This document shows positions 25,910-38,050 of a stretch of DNA of 41,385 bases, one piece after another. Position numbers and translations under genes: made by a program. Positions within the stretch are counted from its first letter, which is position 1. Each line of letters opens with the position of its first letter. Under the pieces are notes generated by a model. The model did no database searches. It was not told the DNA's origin and saw only the letters and a list, made by a program, of their open reading frames with translations. The DNA is from Bacteroidales bacterium. Lineage in GTDB: Bacteria > Bacteroidota > Bacteroidia > Bacteroidales > UBA12170. The stretch lies in the NCBI GenBank assembly GCA_021157585.1, contig JAGGWH010000072.1, forward strand, positions 1 through 41,385. Reading direction: 5' to 3'.

Positions 25910-27309
25910 TATATAGACTGATTAGTGGTTAGTAAATCATTAATCAAATCATTATGTCCTTTAGAATTATCAATATTACGTGCTTTTATCTTAACCCTTA
26001 TATCGGCAGCCTCAATATTACTATCCAATAGTTTTTGAACCGACTGTTGAATATTTTTCAAAGTAGATTCTAAGCGCAATTTATCATTATCGGGAGAAAC
26101 GACTAAGAAGGTATTATTGTTTATAAAGGATAATATATCTGTTGCTAATGTTGCATTCTTAATAAAGTCGGCAACTTCGGTAATTACATTTTGATATTTT
26201 ACGCCAAGATTACTTGCTACAGCCACAGGAGCGCGTAAGCTTAAAACACCGATAGAAGAAATTTTACCTGTTGATTTAATACGCTCGATTTCATATTTCA
26301 AGAAGATATTGAAAGTACTGAAAGCAACAAATCCTGATAATTCAGCTTCCCTACGTTCTTCAGGAGCCAATCCGCCAATTGCAGCTTCTTCACCAAGAAC
26401 GGTAAGCTCATAATTATTAATTTTACGCTCGATAAGAGCATCTACACTCTGTACTGTATTACAATTAAAGCAGGCTGCTTGCATAACAGATTCCTGCGAA
26501 TGATGCCCACAACTGTTACAAGTATAAACTAAAGAAGGTTTGTCATAATCAACACCAATGTGATGAAGCAACTTATTACACTTAGGACATACCATTTGAT
26601 TCCCCGAAATAAAATCGCTTTCAGGGGCAACTTTAGCACAAACAAAGTGATGAATTAGATTTTCCATATCCAAGTCGGAAGAACCACATTTTGAGCATAC
26701 TTCGCGATAATTAATAAATGCCGAATAACAATTACTACACAAATGAACAATATCTTCGTAACGTGGGCGTATAAATTCTTTACTCTCGAGCTCATCAATT
26801 AGCTTAAACATATCTTCTGTATTTGCATTTTGATAATGCAAACTAAGTAGTGGATAGGTGTATCCGGTATGTGCTTTAACTGAAGTAATAGAATTCATTC
26901 GTTTATGACGAGTGTAATAGTAACGTAGGACTTTGTTCTGAATACGAATTACCAGATCGTTAGTATCCGATGTCTGTAACTGACGAATACGTTGATCTAT
27001 AACATTAAAATTGCCTTCAAAAGTTTCTTCTGAAAGACTTCTTAAAACCCCATCGCTCAAAGCTAATGTAAACTCATCAACATCATCGTTTAGTGAAAGT
27101 ATAAAAACAGGCACTAAATAAATAGACTCGATAAAAGAGGAACGAATAAGTTTTAAAAATGAGAAGCAGGCTTCCTTATCAGCATAATCCAGAATAAGGC
27201 CATCGCTGATAACAACCTTTTTTATATCCAATTCACGGTAATCGGAAATAAAATAAATTTCTTTATCGCTTTGCGTTTGAACCCGCTTTCCAAATTGAGT
27301 AATAGCCAT
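25909..27309 (-). CDS. Zinc-ribbon (TackOD1-like) signalling protein with degenerate GGDEF-like C-terminus
   Basis: 466 residues in four parts. Residues about 15-110 look like a receiver-type fold without a clear acidic pocket. Residues 191-283 carry five CxxC pairs (191/194, 205/208, 241/244, 264/267, 280/283) with C224 and H220/H221; the pattern IHHFVCAKVAPESDF...CPKC...HHIGVDYDKPS resembles the TackOD1 output domain. Residues about 325-455 resemble a GGDEF fold, but the signature is NNNTF (397-401) and the position of the RxxD inhibitory site is LATD (388-391), with only D391 kept. So it cannot be a normal cyclase. Position between a fusion protein and the synthase suggests a regulatory subunit, as PelD is for Pel; this is inference. 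Confidence 0.7.
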   Translation of the reverse strand: MAITQFGKRVQTQSDKEIYFISDYRELDIKKVVISDGLILDYADKEACFSFLKLIRSSFIESIYLVPVFILSLNDDVDEFTLALSDGVLRSLSEETFEGNFNVIDQRIRQLQTSDTNDLVIRIQNKVLRYYYTRHKRMNSITSVKAHTGYTYPLLSLHYQNANTEDMFKLIDELESKEFIRPRYEDIVHLCSNCYSAFINYREVCSKCGSSDLDMENLIHHFVCAKVAPESDFISGNQMVCPKCNKLLHHIGVDYDKPSLVYTCNSCGHHSQESVMQAACFNCNTVQSVDALIERKINNYELTVLGEEAAIGGLAPEERREAELSGFVAFSTFNIFLKYEIERIKSTGKISSIGVLSLRAPVAVASNLGVKYQNVITEVADFIKNATLATDILSFINNNTFLVVSPDNDKLRLESTLKNIQQSVQKLLDSNIEAADIRVKIKARNIDNSKGHNDLINDLLTTNQSI

Positions 27310-27348
27310 ATTAATTTATATTCAAGATGCTCTTGGAGCGTCTATACA

Positions 27349-28425
27349 TTATTGAAATTTCGTTTTACTAATCCGTACTTCATACATATAATACTTCCGC
27401 CAAAGATCTTGTTCTTCTTCAGAAGTCGGAATAATTTTAGCAACAACAGATCGTTTATCACGCTCTTTGGGCTTCTTAAATTCTAAAGGCAGCTCTTCTG
27501 TATTTAGATAAAAACTATGAATTATTCCTTCGCTAATAGTACCATCAGGAAAATCAAGCTGTAGTGTTTCTCCCTCTTCAAAATATCCAATATCTTGCTG
27601 ATCGATAAAGGCATATATAAACATCTTATCTGTATTATTAAGAAGCATAACTATATCTTTCTTATAGCTTGTTTCTTTTGGCTCATTTGTAATTTTACTG
27701 ATAATCCCGTCTACAGGTGATTTATAATATTCCCATCGCACAACATTGCCATCACCACCATTACCGGCAGTAGCAGCTGAGGGCTGTCTCGATTGATATT
27801 CGTAAGCATTTAGTAAAGCCAAATACTTTCTTAAATATCTAACTTCTTCTTCAAGTTTTGAACGACTAACTTTATAAGCTTTTAACTTTAATTTAGCAGC
27901 TTCCAATTCTAATTTTGGATAAACATCTAAATATACTTCCTTTTTCAAGCGTTCGAGATCGGCAAGTATCCTAATAACATTATCATCAATTTCTTGAATA
28001 TCGATAATTTTTAAACTTATATTTTTTTGTGTCTGAATACGTTCTTTTAAATACCAGTCAGAATTATTTGAGTTATTTGATGCCGCAACAGCAACAGCTA
28101 TTCCTCCTCCACCATCCCAATCCCTATCGAGATTATATTTGTAATAAAATAAAGTATCACCTTTTTCTATGGTATCACCTACTCCGTAGAAATACCTTTC
28201 AACAATCACATCTTCAGGGAAGTTAACGGTAAAACGTTCCGTGATAATCTGACCATCGACATTTACAAAAACATTTTTTTGTAAGGTATAAAACAGCAAG
28301 GATACAAAGATGAGCAAGAAAAGTATTAAATAAATAACCCGATCCCAATTTGTTTTATTGGGCGACTTATCCTCTTTAACTCCTCGAAGTACCGTTGCTT
28401 TCGATTTAAATTTAAATGGCTTCAT
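27349..28425 (-). CDS. HlyD/Alg44-like membrane fusion protein
   Basis: 358 residues. A basic cytoplasmic start, one membrane segment at about 29-47, a first lipoyl/barrel half (FPEDVIVERYFYGVGDTIEKGDTLF), a coiled-coil stretch at about 125-200, then the second half (YYKSPVDGIISKITNEP) and a beta-barrel-like end. This is the periplasmic adaptor layout that links an inner-membrane machine to an outer-membrane channel. It lacks an Alg44-type PilZ domain at the N-terminus. A glycine-rich insertion lies at about 210-225. It starts 15 nt after the outer-membrane protein gene and ends 39 nt before the zinc-ribbon gene. Confidence 0.83.
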   Translation of the reverse strand: MKPFKFKSKATVLRGVKEDKSPNKTNWDRVIYLILFLLIFVSLLFYTLQKNVFVNVDGQIITERFTVNFPEDVIVERYFYGVGDTIEKGDTLFYYKYNLDRDWDGGGGIAVAVAASNNSNNSDWYLKERIQTQKNISLKIIDIQEIDDNVIRILADLERLKKEVYLDVYPKLELEAAKLKLKAYKVSRSKLEEEVRYLRKYLALLNAYEYQSRQPSAATAGNGGDGNVVRWEYYKSPVDGIISKITNEPKETSYKKDIVMLLNNTDKMFIYAFIDQQDIGYFEEGETLQLDFPDGTISEGIIHSFYLNTEELPLEFKKPKERDKRSVVAKIIPTSEEEQDLWRKYYMYEVRISKTKFQ

Positions 28426-28440
28426 GCAAATTATTTATTT

Positions 28441-31134
28441 TTATTCATAGCTCACTATAAAAGCCGAAGTATTTCCTGATTCTGCTTTATAGTCTTTTAA
28501 CGCTGCTCTTGCTTCGTTTTCATTATTATAACTTCCAATAGTATACTTATTGTATCCATTGACCTTATATACATTTATTGTTTCAATAATTTTAAATTTA
28601 TTTTTCAAAAACTCATCGGATAAATTAACTTTTGCTGCAGCAAATTGAATTTGCCAAACTCTATCGCTCGAATCTTCAACGCTTTTTCTTGTTTTAGGAA
28701 CAACAACTGCTTTTGCCCCAACAACCTCATCAGGCTCAAGGGTTATTGTTTCGTCTTCACCATAAACAATTACGGGTTTTTTATCACTCTCAACACGCTT
28801 ATCTGTAATAGTAATCTCTACTTTCTGATTATTTGCCGCTTCGTTAAGGTCGTTATTTTCTTTCACAATATTAGCAATAGTATCTAATTTTGCTTGCAAA
28901 ATTTCTTTGTTTTTTTCGTCATCAGCAAATATTTGATTACGGAGAGCAGCCATAACATCTACAGAAGAAGAAGAATTTTTTTCTCCCATTTCATAGGTGC
29001 GTAAATCAGCATTTATCATATTCTTAATATTGGAGAAAGCAAAATTTTCAACCCCAGTCTCCTCATTTAAATTTGCCATATAATTTTCAATATGAATACG
29101 ATCGGCAAAATCATTGGCATCTAAGATAACAGTCAATTTTTCTTTTCCTAATGATAACTCTTGTATTAATTTATTCTCAAGTTTTTTACGATTTGGCGTT
29201 CCATCGGTAGGAACAAATACCAAATCAAATTTAGAATACACCTTACTTAAAACATTCATTGGTAAATCATCGGCTATTGAAATACTAAGGCGAATATCTT
29301 TTGATTTTTTACTGATATCAATTCCATTTACCCAATCAGAGAAATCAACTTCCTGTATTTCGCGAGCAATAGAAGTATCATTATCTAATACTAAACTATA
29401 ATGCAAACCACTTATGTATTGATTATTTATTTTTGAAATTTGTTGCAGATCGCCATTAACATCGGGATAAGTTTGTCCGTCAGGAATTTTCATATTTAAG
29501 GTAAAATAAATATGGTCGCGCGATGCTTTTTCAATTAAGTCGCCAATTTTAGGACTTAAATTCCAAGAATCTATTTCCAAGACCACATCTCTAAATTCGT
29601 TCTTCCACAAATAATTAACTAAATCGGCATTGCTCATACCTTGGAAAGTAGCATTATCAACAAAAATCTGAACTCCTGTTTTATATCTTGAGGTAAAATC
29701 CCGAGGGTTTAATATTTCGACAAAAGCGAGAGGCGATTTTTCGTCAAGATAAAAAGCCATTTGTACTAATTGTATATAAAGACGTTTTTTAATATCAATA
29801 ATTTCCGCTTCAATATTTTTCTTATCATCAATAAGGCTTAAAGTAAATATAGGGTTAAACCCAATATCCTGATAATCTTTTTTCACCAATTCTTTACGAA
29901 TCAACTCATCGGCAAATAATTTCTTATAATAAAAGTCTTTAATCTGCTTTAGTTTAAAGGCAAATTCAGCATAATAATTTACTAACTCATTATCGCCAGC
30001 CTGAGATACTGACATACTTTCAGCTTGATAAATTTGCTTTTGTGCACTTATCAAGTTTTCCTTATTTTTAAAGCGTAAAGGAACACTCAAAGAAACTCCA
30101 CCTGAACCAAATCTACGAGATGCATTCAAAGGATCGATATATAAATTATAGCGTAAGTATGGCCTTAGAGAAATATCTTGCCACCACTTCATGCCATCAG
30201 AAAACATCGCTAACTTTAAAGCAGCTATAGTATCCGTTGTTTCATTGTTATGATAAATTTTCATCAATTTATCTAAATCAATATCTACCAAAGGAAGATT
30301 TTTAGCTGAATACTGACTCGTTAATAAGGTATCGGGAATACTATTGGGGATATGCTTATTAAAAGTCTCCAGTTGAGTAATCTGTTGATTCAAATCCTCA
30401 AGCTTAGCACGGACTTTTAAAACATTTTCCCAGCCAACATAGCGCAAATGATAAAGCTCAGTGGTAAATTTCAACTGTTGCTCAATCAAACCTGAACGCT
30501 CGTGCAATACATCAATTTTTTGCTTATTAAATATATAATTTATATAATTAAAAATATATCTGTAATTTTCTGCATCCTCACGTTTTTGAGCGTCAATATC
30601 TTTTAAATAGTATTCTTTCTCTAAAGCGTTTGCTTTTGCACGCGATGCTAAAAACCCTCCTTTAATTACGTTCCACTCTACGCCAAAATAAAAACGTCGT
30701 TTATAATAAATATCTTCATCAGGAGAAAAGCCGGGTTTAAAATTCTCAGAATAATCAGCTTTAAAATTAACTCCAATATCTCCTCTTTGCGATTTAATGC
30801 GAGCTTCAACATCATTCTTATAAGCTTCGGCTACATCGTTAGAGCCATAATTAGCAGTAAATAACGCATTTAAATAAACCGTATCACCATAAATATCATT
30901 TAAAGAAGTGTATCTTACAGCTTCTGAAAAAATATTACTAACCTCTTTAGCAATTTTAAACACATTTACTGTATCAGGCAAAAAATCTCCATTACCGGCA
31001 TCAACGATAGGAGTGGTGGGCACAAAATTTTTCTCCGGCTGATCGGCTAAAACAGTAAAAGCAATAAAAACAAATATAGTCATCAATATTCGTTGAATAT
31101 TAACCTTAAATATTTGCTTGTTTGGAATAGGCAT
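28441..31134 (-). CDS. TolC-like outer-membrane protein fused to an unassigned domain and a SPOR domain
   Basis: 897 residues, about twice a TolC. Signal peptide 1-31 (ends near LADQPEKN). Residues about 60-465 have TolC-family helical/strand pattern: FGVEWNVIKGGFLASRAKA, LYHLRYVGWENVLKVRAKLEDLNQ, and a second set with VSLSVPLRFKNKENL. Residues about 485-705 are a mixed alpha/beta domain (VQIFVDNATFQG, FRDVVLEIDSW, ISGLHYSLVLD, VFVPTDGTPNRKKL, KLTVILDANDF), TIM-barrel-like by pattern but without catalytic motifs I can name. Residues 715-825 are charged linker. Residues 827-897 form a SPOR domain (WQIQFAAAK...YTIGSYNNENEARAALKDY), which binds denuded peptidoglycan. First gene of the operon; likely the export channel. 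Confidence 0.78.
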   Translation of the reverse strand: MPIPNKQIFKVNIQRILMTIFVFIAFTVLADQPEKNFVPTTPIVDAGNGDFLPDTVNVFKIAKEVSNIFSEAVRYTSLNDIYGDTVYLNALFTANYGSNDVAEAYKNDVEARIKSQRGDIGVNFKADYSENFKPGFSPDEDIYYKRRFYFGVEWNVIKGGFLASRAKANALEKEYYLKDIDAQKREDAENYRYIFNYINYIFNKQKIDVLHERSGLIEQQLKFTTELYHLRYVGWENVLKVRAKLEDLNQQITQLETFNKHIPNSIPDTLLTSQYSAKNLPLVDIDLDKLMKIYHNNETTDTIAALKLAMFSDGMKWWQDISLRPYLRYNLYIDPLNASRRFGSGGVSLSVPLRFKNKENLISAQKQIYQAESMSVSQAGDNELVNYYAEFAFKLKQIKDFYYKKLFADELIRKELVKKDYQDIGFNPIFTLSLIDDKKNIEAEIIDIKKRLYIQLVQMAFYLDEKSPLAFVEILNPRDFTSRYKTGVQIFVDNATFQGMSNADLVNYLWKNEFRDVVLEIDSWNLSPKIGDLIEKASRDHIYFTLNMKIPDGQTYPDVNGDLQQISKINNQYISGLHYSLVLDNDTSIAREIQEVDFSDWVNGIDISKKSKDIRLSISIADDLPMNVLSKVYSKFDLVFVPTDGTPNRKKLENKLIQELSLGKEKLTVILDANDFADRIHIENYMANLNEETGVENFAFSNIKNMINADLRTYEMGEKNSSSSVDVMAALRNQIFADDEKNKEILQAKLDTIANIVKENNDLNEAANNQKVEITITDKRVESDKKPVIVYGEDETITLEPDEVVGAKAVVVPKTRKSVEDSSDRVWQIQFAAAKVNLSDEFLKNKFKIIETINVYKVNGYNKYTIGSYNNENEARAALKDYKAESGNTSAFIVSYE

Positions 31135-31423
31135 TTACCTTTTATGTTTTATTAATACAGATATAGCGTAGGACAAAATCCCCCACAAATCAAATTTAAC
31201 AGTATCGTATTAGCTCTTCTTGATTTCACTTACAATCTATTAACAGACTTCTTAACATTCATGAATACTAATTATCAATATATCAAATATTTACGATTTA
31301 CATATTAACAATTGTTCATAAGAAAAACTTCTTTTTATAGTTAAATTATTAATTTTGTTATAGTAAAAATAGCTCTAACGGGCTGTTACCTAAGTTTAGT
31401 AAATACGCATAAACAACAGCTAA
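31135..31423. promoter_or_regulatory. Divergent control region of the polysaccharide operon and the receiver-kinase gene
   Basis: 289 bp. It has a minus-strand -7 box TAAATTTG at 31198-31191 (about 57 nt before the operon ATG), a plus-strand TAAGTTTA at about 31391-31398, and two perfect 10-bp palindromes, ATTCATGAAT (31257-31266) and AACAATTGTT (31307-31316). They lie 50 bp apart, which is about five turns. These may be operators; in AT-rich DNA single palindromes of this length are not rare. Confidence 0.4.
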
Positions 31424-34671
<3,248 letters not shown>

Positions 34672-34746
34672 TCAAAAATATTAATCTACAATTTTAATGA
34701 TTTTTTTATCTTTATCGCATTAAAAACTTAGCAAAAACATCAACAA

Positions 34747-35754
34747 TTGAAATTTTCCACTCTCGGTCGCATCTTAAGGTTCATTCGTGTTTTCACAATC
34801 ACAAAGCTGTGGAATTTATTTTTGCTATACTTCAGTTTTTATCTTTCCCGTATTACTCGAAAAGCAAAACATTGGGGAATGCCTTGGAGTCTTTCCATTG
34901 AACCTACTACCGCTTGCAACTTGAGTTGTCCTGAATGCCCTTCGGGATTAAACCAATTTAGTCGACCAACGGGGCAGATGTCTCTAGAAAATTTTAAAAC
35001 TATCATTGACAAACAGTCTAAATGGCTTATTTGGTTAATTCTTTATTTTCAGGGAGAGCCTTTTTTAAACCTACATTTTTTTGAGTTTGTGCGCTATGCG
35101 CGAAAGAAAAATATTTTTACTACGACTTCCACAAACGGTCATTATTTAAGTCCGACTTTAGCCAAGAAAACCGTTGAATCAGGCTTAGACCAATTAATTA
35201 TTTCTTTGGATGGATTGGATGCTGAGACTTATAAGAAATACCGAATTGGCGGTAATTTTGATACGGTGATAGATGGAATTAAAAATTTGGTAGAAGCAAA
35301 AAAAGAGGCCGGTGTTTCTCATCCCTATTTGATTGTTCAATTCATTGTTTTTAAAAGCAATGAGCATCAAATTAAAAAAGTTCAACGACTGAAAAAAGAA
35401 TTAGGCGTTGATAAGGTAGAGCTTAAAACAGCTCAGTTTTACGATTTTGAAAAAGGCAAAGATTTAATGACTTCTATTGATGAATTTTCTCGGTATGAAG
35501 AAACTGAAATCGGTGAATTTAAAATCAAAAATAAGCTCAAAAACCATTGCTTGCGTATGTGGCAAGGTTCAGTAATTACCTGGGATGGCGATGTGGTTCC
35601 TTGTTGTTACGATAAGGATGCAGATCATAAGTTTGGAAATTTGATTAAAGGCGATTTTGAAAGCATTAAAAATAATAAAAGCTATTCAAACTTTCAACAA
35701 CAAATTTTGGAAGATCGGTCACAGATTGAGATTTGCAGGAATTGCCCAGAATAA
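34747..35754 (+). CDS. Radical SAM/SPASM protein
   Basis: 335 residues, starting at TTG. An in-frame stop (TAG, 34729-34731) lies just upstream and the first in-frame ATG is residue 45. The hydrophobic N-terminal stretch (LWNLFLLYFSFYLSRITRKAKHWG, in pieces) seems conserved in this Bacteroidota family, so TTG is the likely start. The radical SAM cluster motif is C57-x3-C61-x2-C64 (CNLSCPEC), with FQGEPFL and TTSTNGHYL after it. The SPASM-type auxiliary cysteines are near the end (NHCLRMWQG, VPCCYD, CRNCPE). It generates a 5'-deoxyadenosyl radical; the substrate is unknown. Neighbours give no clue. Confidence 0.88.
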   Translation: MKFSTLGRILRFIRVFTITKLWNLFLLYFSFYLSRITRKAKHWGMPWSLSIEPTTACNLSCPECPSGLNQFSRPTGQMSLENFKTIIDKQSKWLIWLILYFQGEPFLNLHFFEFVRYARKKNIFTTTSTNGHYLSPTLAKKTVESGLDQLIISLDGLDAETYKKYRIGGNFDTVIDGIKNLVEAKKEAGVSHPYLIVQFIVFKSNEHQIKKVQRLKKELGVDKVELKTAQFYDFEKGKDLMTSIDEFSRYEETEIGEFKIKNKLKNHCLRMWQGSVITWDGDVVPCCYDKDADHKFGNLIKGDFESIKNNKSYSNFQQQILEDRSQIEICRNCPE

Positions 35755-35760
35755 TTTATC

Positions 35761-35793
35761 AGTGAGGGCGCGACTTTAAGTCACACTCTCACT
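35761..35793. terminator. Long hairpin between the radical SAM gene and the TonB operon end
   Basis: AGTGAGGGCGCGACTT (35761-35776) and AAGTCACACTCTCACT (35778-35793) are inverted with three imperfect positions, which are wobble or A-C depending on the strand. There is no T tract after either arm, so it may be a bidirectional terminator, an mRNA 3'-end stabiliser or a remnant element. Confidence 0.5.
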
Positions 35794-35795
35794 AA

Positions 35796-35876
35796 TTAAA
35801 CCACTTCCGCCACAGTAAAAGTACTTCTTTCAACAAAAACCAGATTATCCTTTGATGCTGTACTTAAAACAGCCAT
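35796..35876 (-). CDS. Possible 26-residue small ORF at the end of the TonB operon
   Basis: Reads MAVLSTASKDNLVFVERSTF plus six residues ending in VVstop. It begins 23 nt after the TonB-receptor stop codon, on the same strand, and stops 3 nt before the hairpin at 35761-35793. The codon use is not unusual. No family recognised. It could be a real small protein, a fragment of a decayed gene, or chance. Confidence 0.25.
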   Translation of the reverse strand: MAVLSTASKDNLVFVERSTFTVAEVV

Positions 35877-35899
35877 AACGTTTTATTATGTTTTTTTAA

Positions 35900-38050
35900 T
35901 TAAAATTCAATTAACCATTGAATACTAGGTATTATTGGGAATATGCTTAACTGTTTCCAAGTGAAATTATCATAGAAAATTAAATATGGGTTCTTTGTAT
36001 TTAGCACATTAAAAAACCCAACAGTAAGTTCACGTGTATATTTTTTCTTTTTCTTCTTAAACGTATACCCTATATCGACGCGAAAATAACTAGGCAATCT
36101 ATACCCATTAACACTTGACATCAATTGCCGATAATATGAATTCTCATCCATTAATACATTGGTATAATTACCTCCAATTAAATCCCAGTAAGGAAGTTCC
36201 ACACCTTCATAAACTGCTATAGGCAATGTTTCAAAATGCCCCGATAAGAATGATACCGTCGCATTTAAGAGCTGTTCCTTTTGGAGCTCTTTTTTTACTC
36301 TCCATTGAGAGGTTAAATTTATTAAATGAGTTCTATCAAATTTAAATGGATAAGGATTCCCATTATTTAATTCAGCATACTGTCGTGTTGTTTTAGAAAG
36401 CGTATATGAAAAAGCCGTATTCCAATTTTCACCTCCTTTTTCTAATCTAAGTTCTAAACCATAGCTATATCCACTACCAATAACTACTTCATCGTACCAA
36501 TTCGTATTTTGAACTCCAAACATATTTGTTGAGTTTTTATAGCGTACAAGATTATTCATATACTTATAGTAGATTCCTGCCGACATCATAAATTTCGAGC
36601 TTGTCCAATACCCGCCCGTATAGATTTGATTTGATATTTCTGGTCGAAAATTATTATCTGCAGGCACCATCAAATCAATAGCCCAACCAGATGCGAGACC
36701 CTCAAGCGTATGATTAGTTTGCGACATTAAATCATAACTCATTTCAAAACCACTATGTTCATTAAATTGATACATTGCATTTAGCCTTAGGTCTGTTAAC
36801 CACAATCTGTTGTTGACAGTGCTATAGTAACTTTGTCTTAGTCCAAGATTTGCAGTAACCCTCTCACTTGGCTTATAATTTAAATCAAAAAACACGGTGT
36901 ATAATTGAGTATTCAATGTATCAGCAAAGAAAGTGGTATTAGCCTGATTAACTAGTTCTTTCTCCGAAGCAGGCAAATATTGACGAAATTTAGCACTCAC
37001 ACCTGTATTCAAAGTAAGTTGATTTTTGTTAATCAAAACTGACGATTTAAACAAACCTTCTTTTAATGCAGAATGAACACTTAATGCTGAACTTAACTCT
37101 CCTTCAGAATCGTAATACTTTTGGCTTTGCCCCGAATAAAAATTATTGAAATAGGCGAATGTATGTATATTAACAGTAGAAGAGACTTTATGATCCCATG
37201 CCAATCGAAGAAAACGACTACCCCAATTCATAGCAATATCGGATTCCTCAAAACTAAACCCAAAATAGTCATTACTAATATATCCGCTAGAAATTATAGT
37301 GTTTCTCTCATCTATTTTATAATTTACTTTTAAGTAAAAATCAGCTACTTGCGGATTAATGTCGGTATCTGTTTTAGTAATCGCTTTTACTAGCAAATAC
37401 TCTGGGCGAAGCAAAGATACTCTGGCGGCAGAAACTATTCCTATTTTTGTATTTGGTATATAACCATTTGCAGAAATCCCAAGCATATATGGAGACAAGC
37501 TCAATGTAGCATGGTATTTATCCCGATCGGGTTGAATAGTTGAGATCTGAGCAATAGAAGCCAAAAAATCTCCTGATGAAGCTGGGATTCCTCCCGTTCT
37601 AAAATCAATAGACTTAACTATATCTGGATGAAAGCTGGAAAATAACCCAAAAATATGAGTACTCCCATAAACAGGGACTTCATCTAGCTCTATTATATTA
37701 TTACTACTATTTCCACCACGAACAAAATAACCCAAGCCACCTTCAACACCTTGCGAAACACCAGGAAGAGTAGATATATACCTAATCACATCTGTTTCTC
37801 CCAATACAGTAACTAGAGATTTTGCACTTTCCGAACGGTATATGTACTCATTATTACGACTACGAGTAGCACTACCAAATACCGAAACCTCTTTTAAATT
37901 AATTTTGCGAGCAAACTTAGCGGTATCACTTTGCATTTCCTCTTGTTCTTTAATTTCCTGTCCATAAGAGATATTAAAGAATACCAGACTCAAAATAATT
38001 AAACCAATAATATTGTATTTATTTTTCAAAAGCAGGGTCTCCATCATCAT
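35900..38050 (-). CDS. TonB-dependent receptor (plug and barrel)
   Basis: 716 residues from an ATG at 38050 (first of three consecutive ATGs; 38047 and 38044 are equally possible). A frame extends to 38083 but adds residues ahead of the signal peptide. Signal peptide ends near ISYGQ. Then comes a plug domain (about 45-165): VSVFGSATRS, LGETDVIRYISTLPGV, YFVRGGNSSNNIIELDEVPV, HIFGLFSSFHPD. The rest is a beta-barrel ending in aromatic-rich strands (IPSIQWLIEF). It lacks the carboxypeptidase-regulatory N-terminal domain common in related receptors. Its 5' end overlaps the DUF4249 gene by about 30 nt, so they are translationally coupled. The ligand is unknown; peptide uptake is a guess from the protease upstream. 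Confidence 0.88.
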   Translation of the reverse strand: MMMETLLLKNKYNIIGLIILSLVFFNISYGQEIKEQEEMQSDTAKFARKINLKEVSVFGSATRSRNNEYIYRSESAKSLVTVLGETDVIRYISTLPGVSQGVEGGLGYFVRGGNSSNNIIELDEVPVYGSTHIFGLFSSFHPDIVKSIDFRTGGIPASSGDFLASIAQISTIQPDRDKYHATLSLSPYMLGISANGYIPNTKIGIVSAARVSLLRPEYLLVKAITKTDTDINPQVADFYLKVNYKIDERNTIISSGYISNDYFGFSFEESDIAMNWGSRFLRLAWDHKVSSTVNIHTFAYFNNFYSGQSQKYYDSEGELSSALSVHSALKEGLFKSSVLINKNQLTLNTGVSAKFRQYLPASEKELVNQANTTFFADTLNTQLYTVFFDLNYKPSERVTANLGLRQSYYSTVNNRLWLTDLRLNAMYQFNEHSGFEMSYDLMSQTNHTLEGLASGWAIDLMVPADNNFRPEISNQIYTGGYWTSSKFMMSAGIYYKYMNNLVRYKNSTNMFGVQNTNWYDEVVIGSGYSYGLELRLEKGGENWNTAFSYTLSKTTRQYAELNNGNPYPFKFDRTHLINLTSQWRVKKELQKEQLLNATVSFLSGHFETLPIAVYEGVELPYWDLIGGNYTNVLMDENSYYRQLMSSVNGYRLPSYFRVDIGYTFKKKKKKYTRELTVGFFNVLNTKNPYLIFYDNFTWKQLSIFPIIPSIQWLIEF

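Noticed and set aside
25909-27309. An active diguanylate cyclase
   Set aside because: The GGDEF signature is NNNTF and the acidic catalytic residues are missing.
27349-28425. A type I secretion system (HlyD plus TolC with an ABC exporter)
   Set aside because: No ABC transporter is encoded between or beside them; the inner-membrane partner is a GT2 synthase.
34673-34680. A -7 promoter box for ligA on the minus strand
   Set aside because: It ends 1 nt before the ligA start codon, so transcription would begin inside the coding region.
34747-35876. A RiPP system made of the radical SAM/SPASM protein and the 26-residue ORF
   Set aside because: The ORF is on the opposite strand at the end of the TonB operon, has no core-peptide repeats or cysteines, and there is no transporter or recognition domain.
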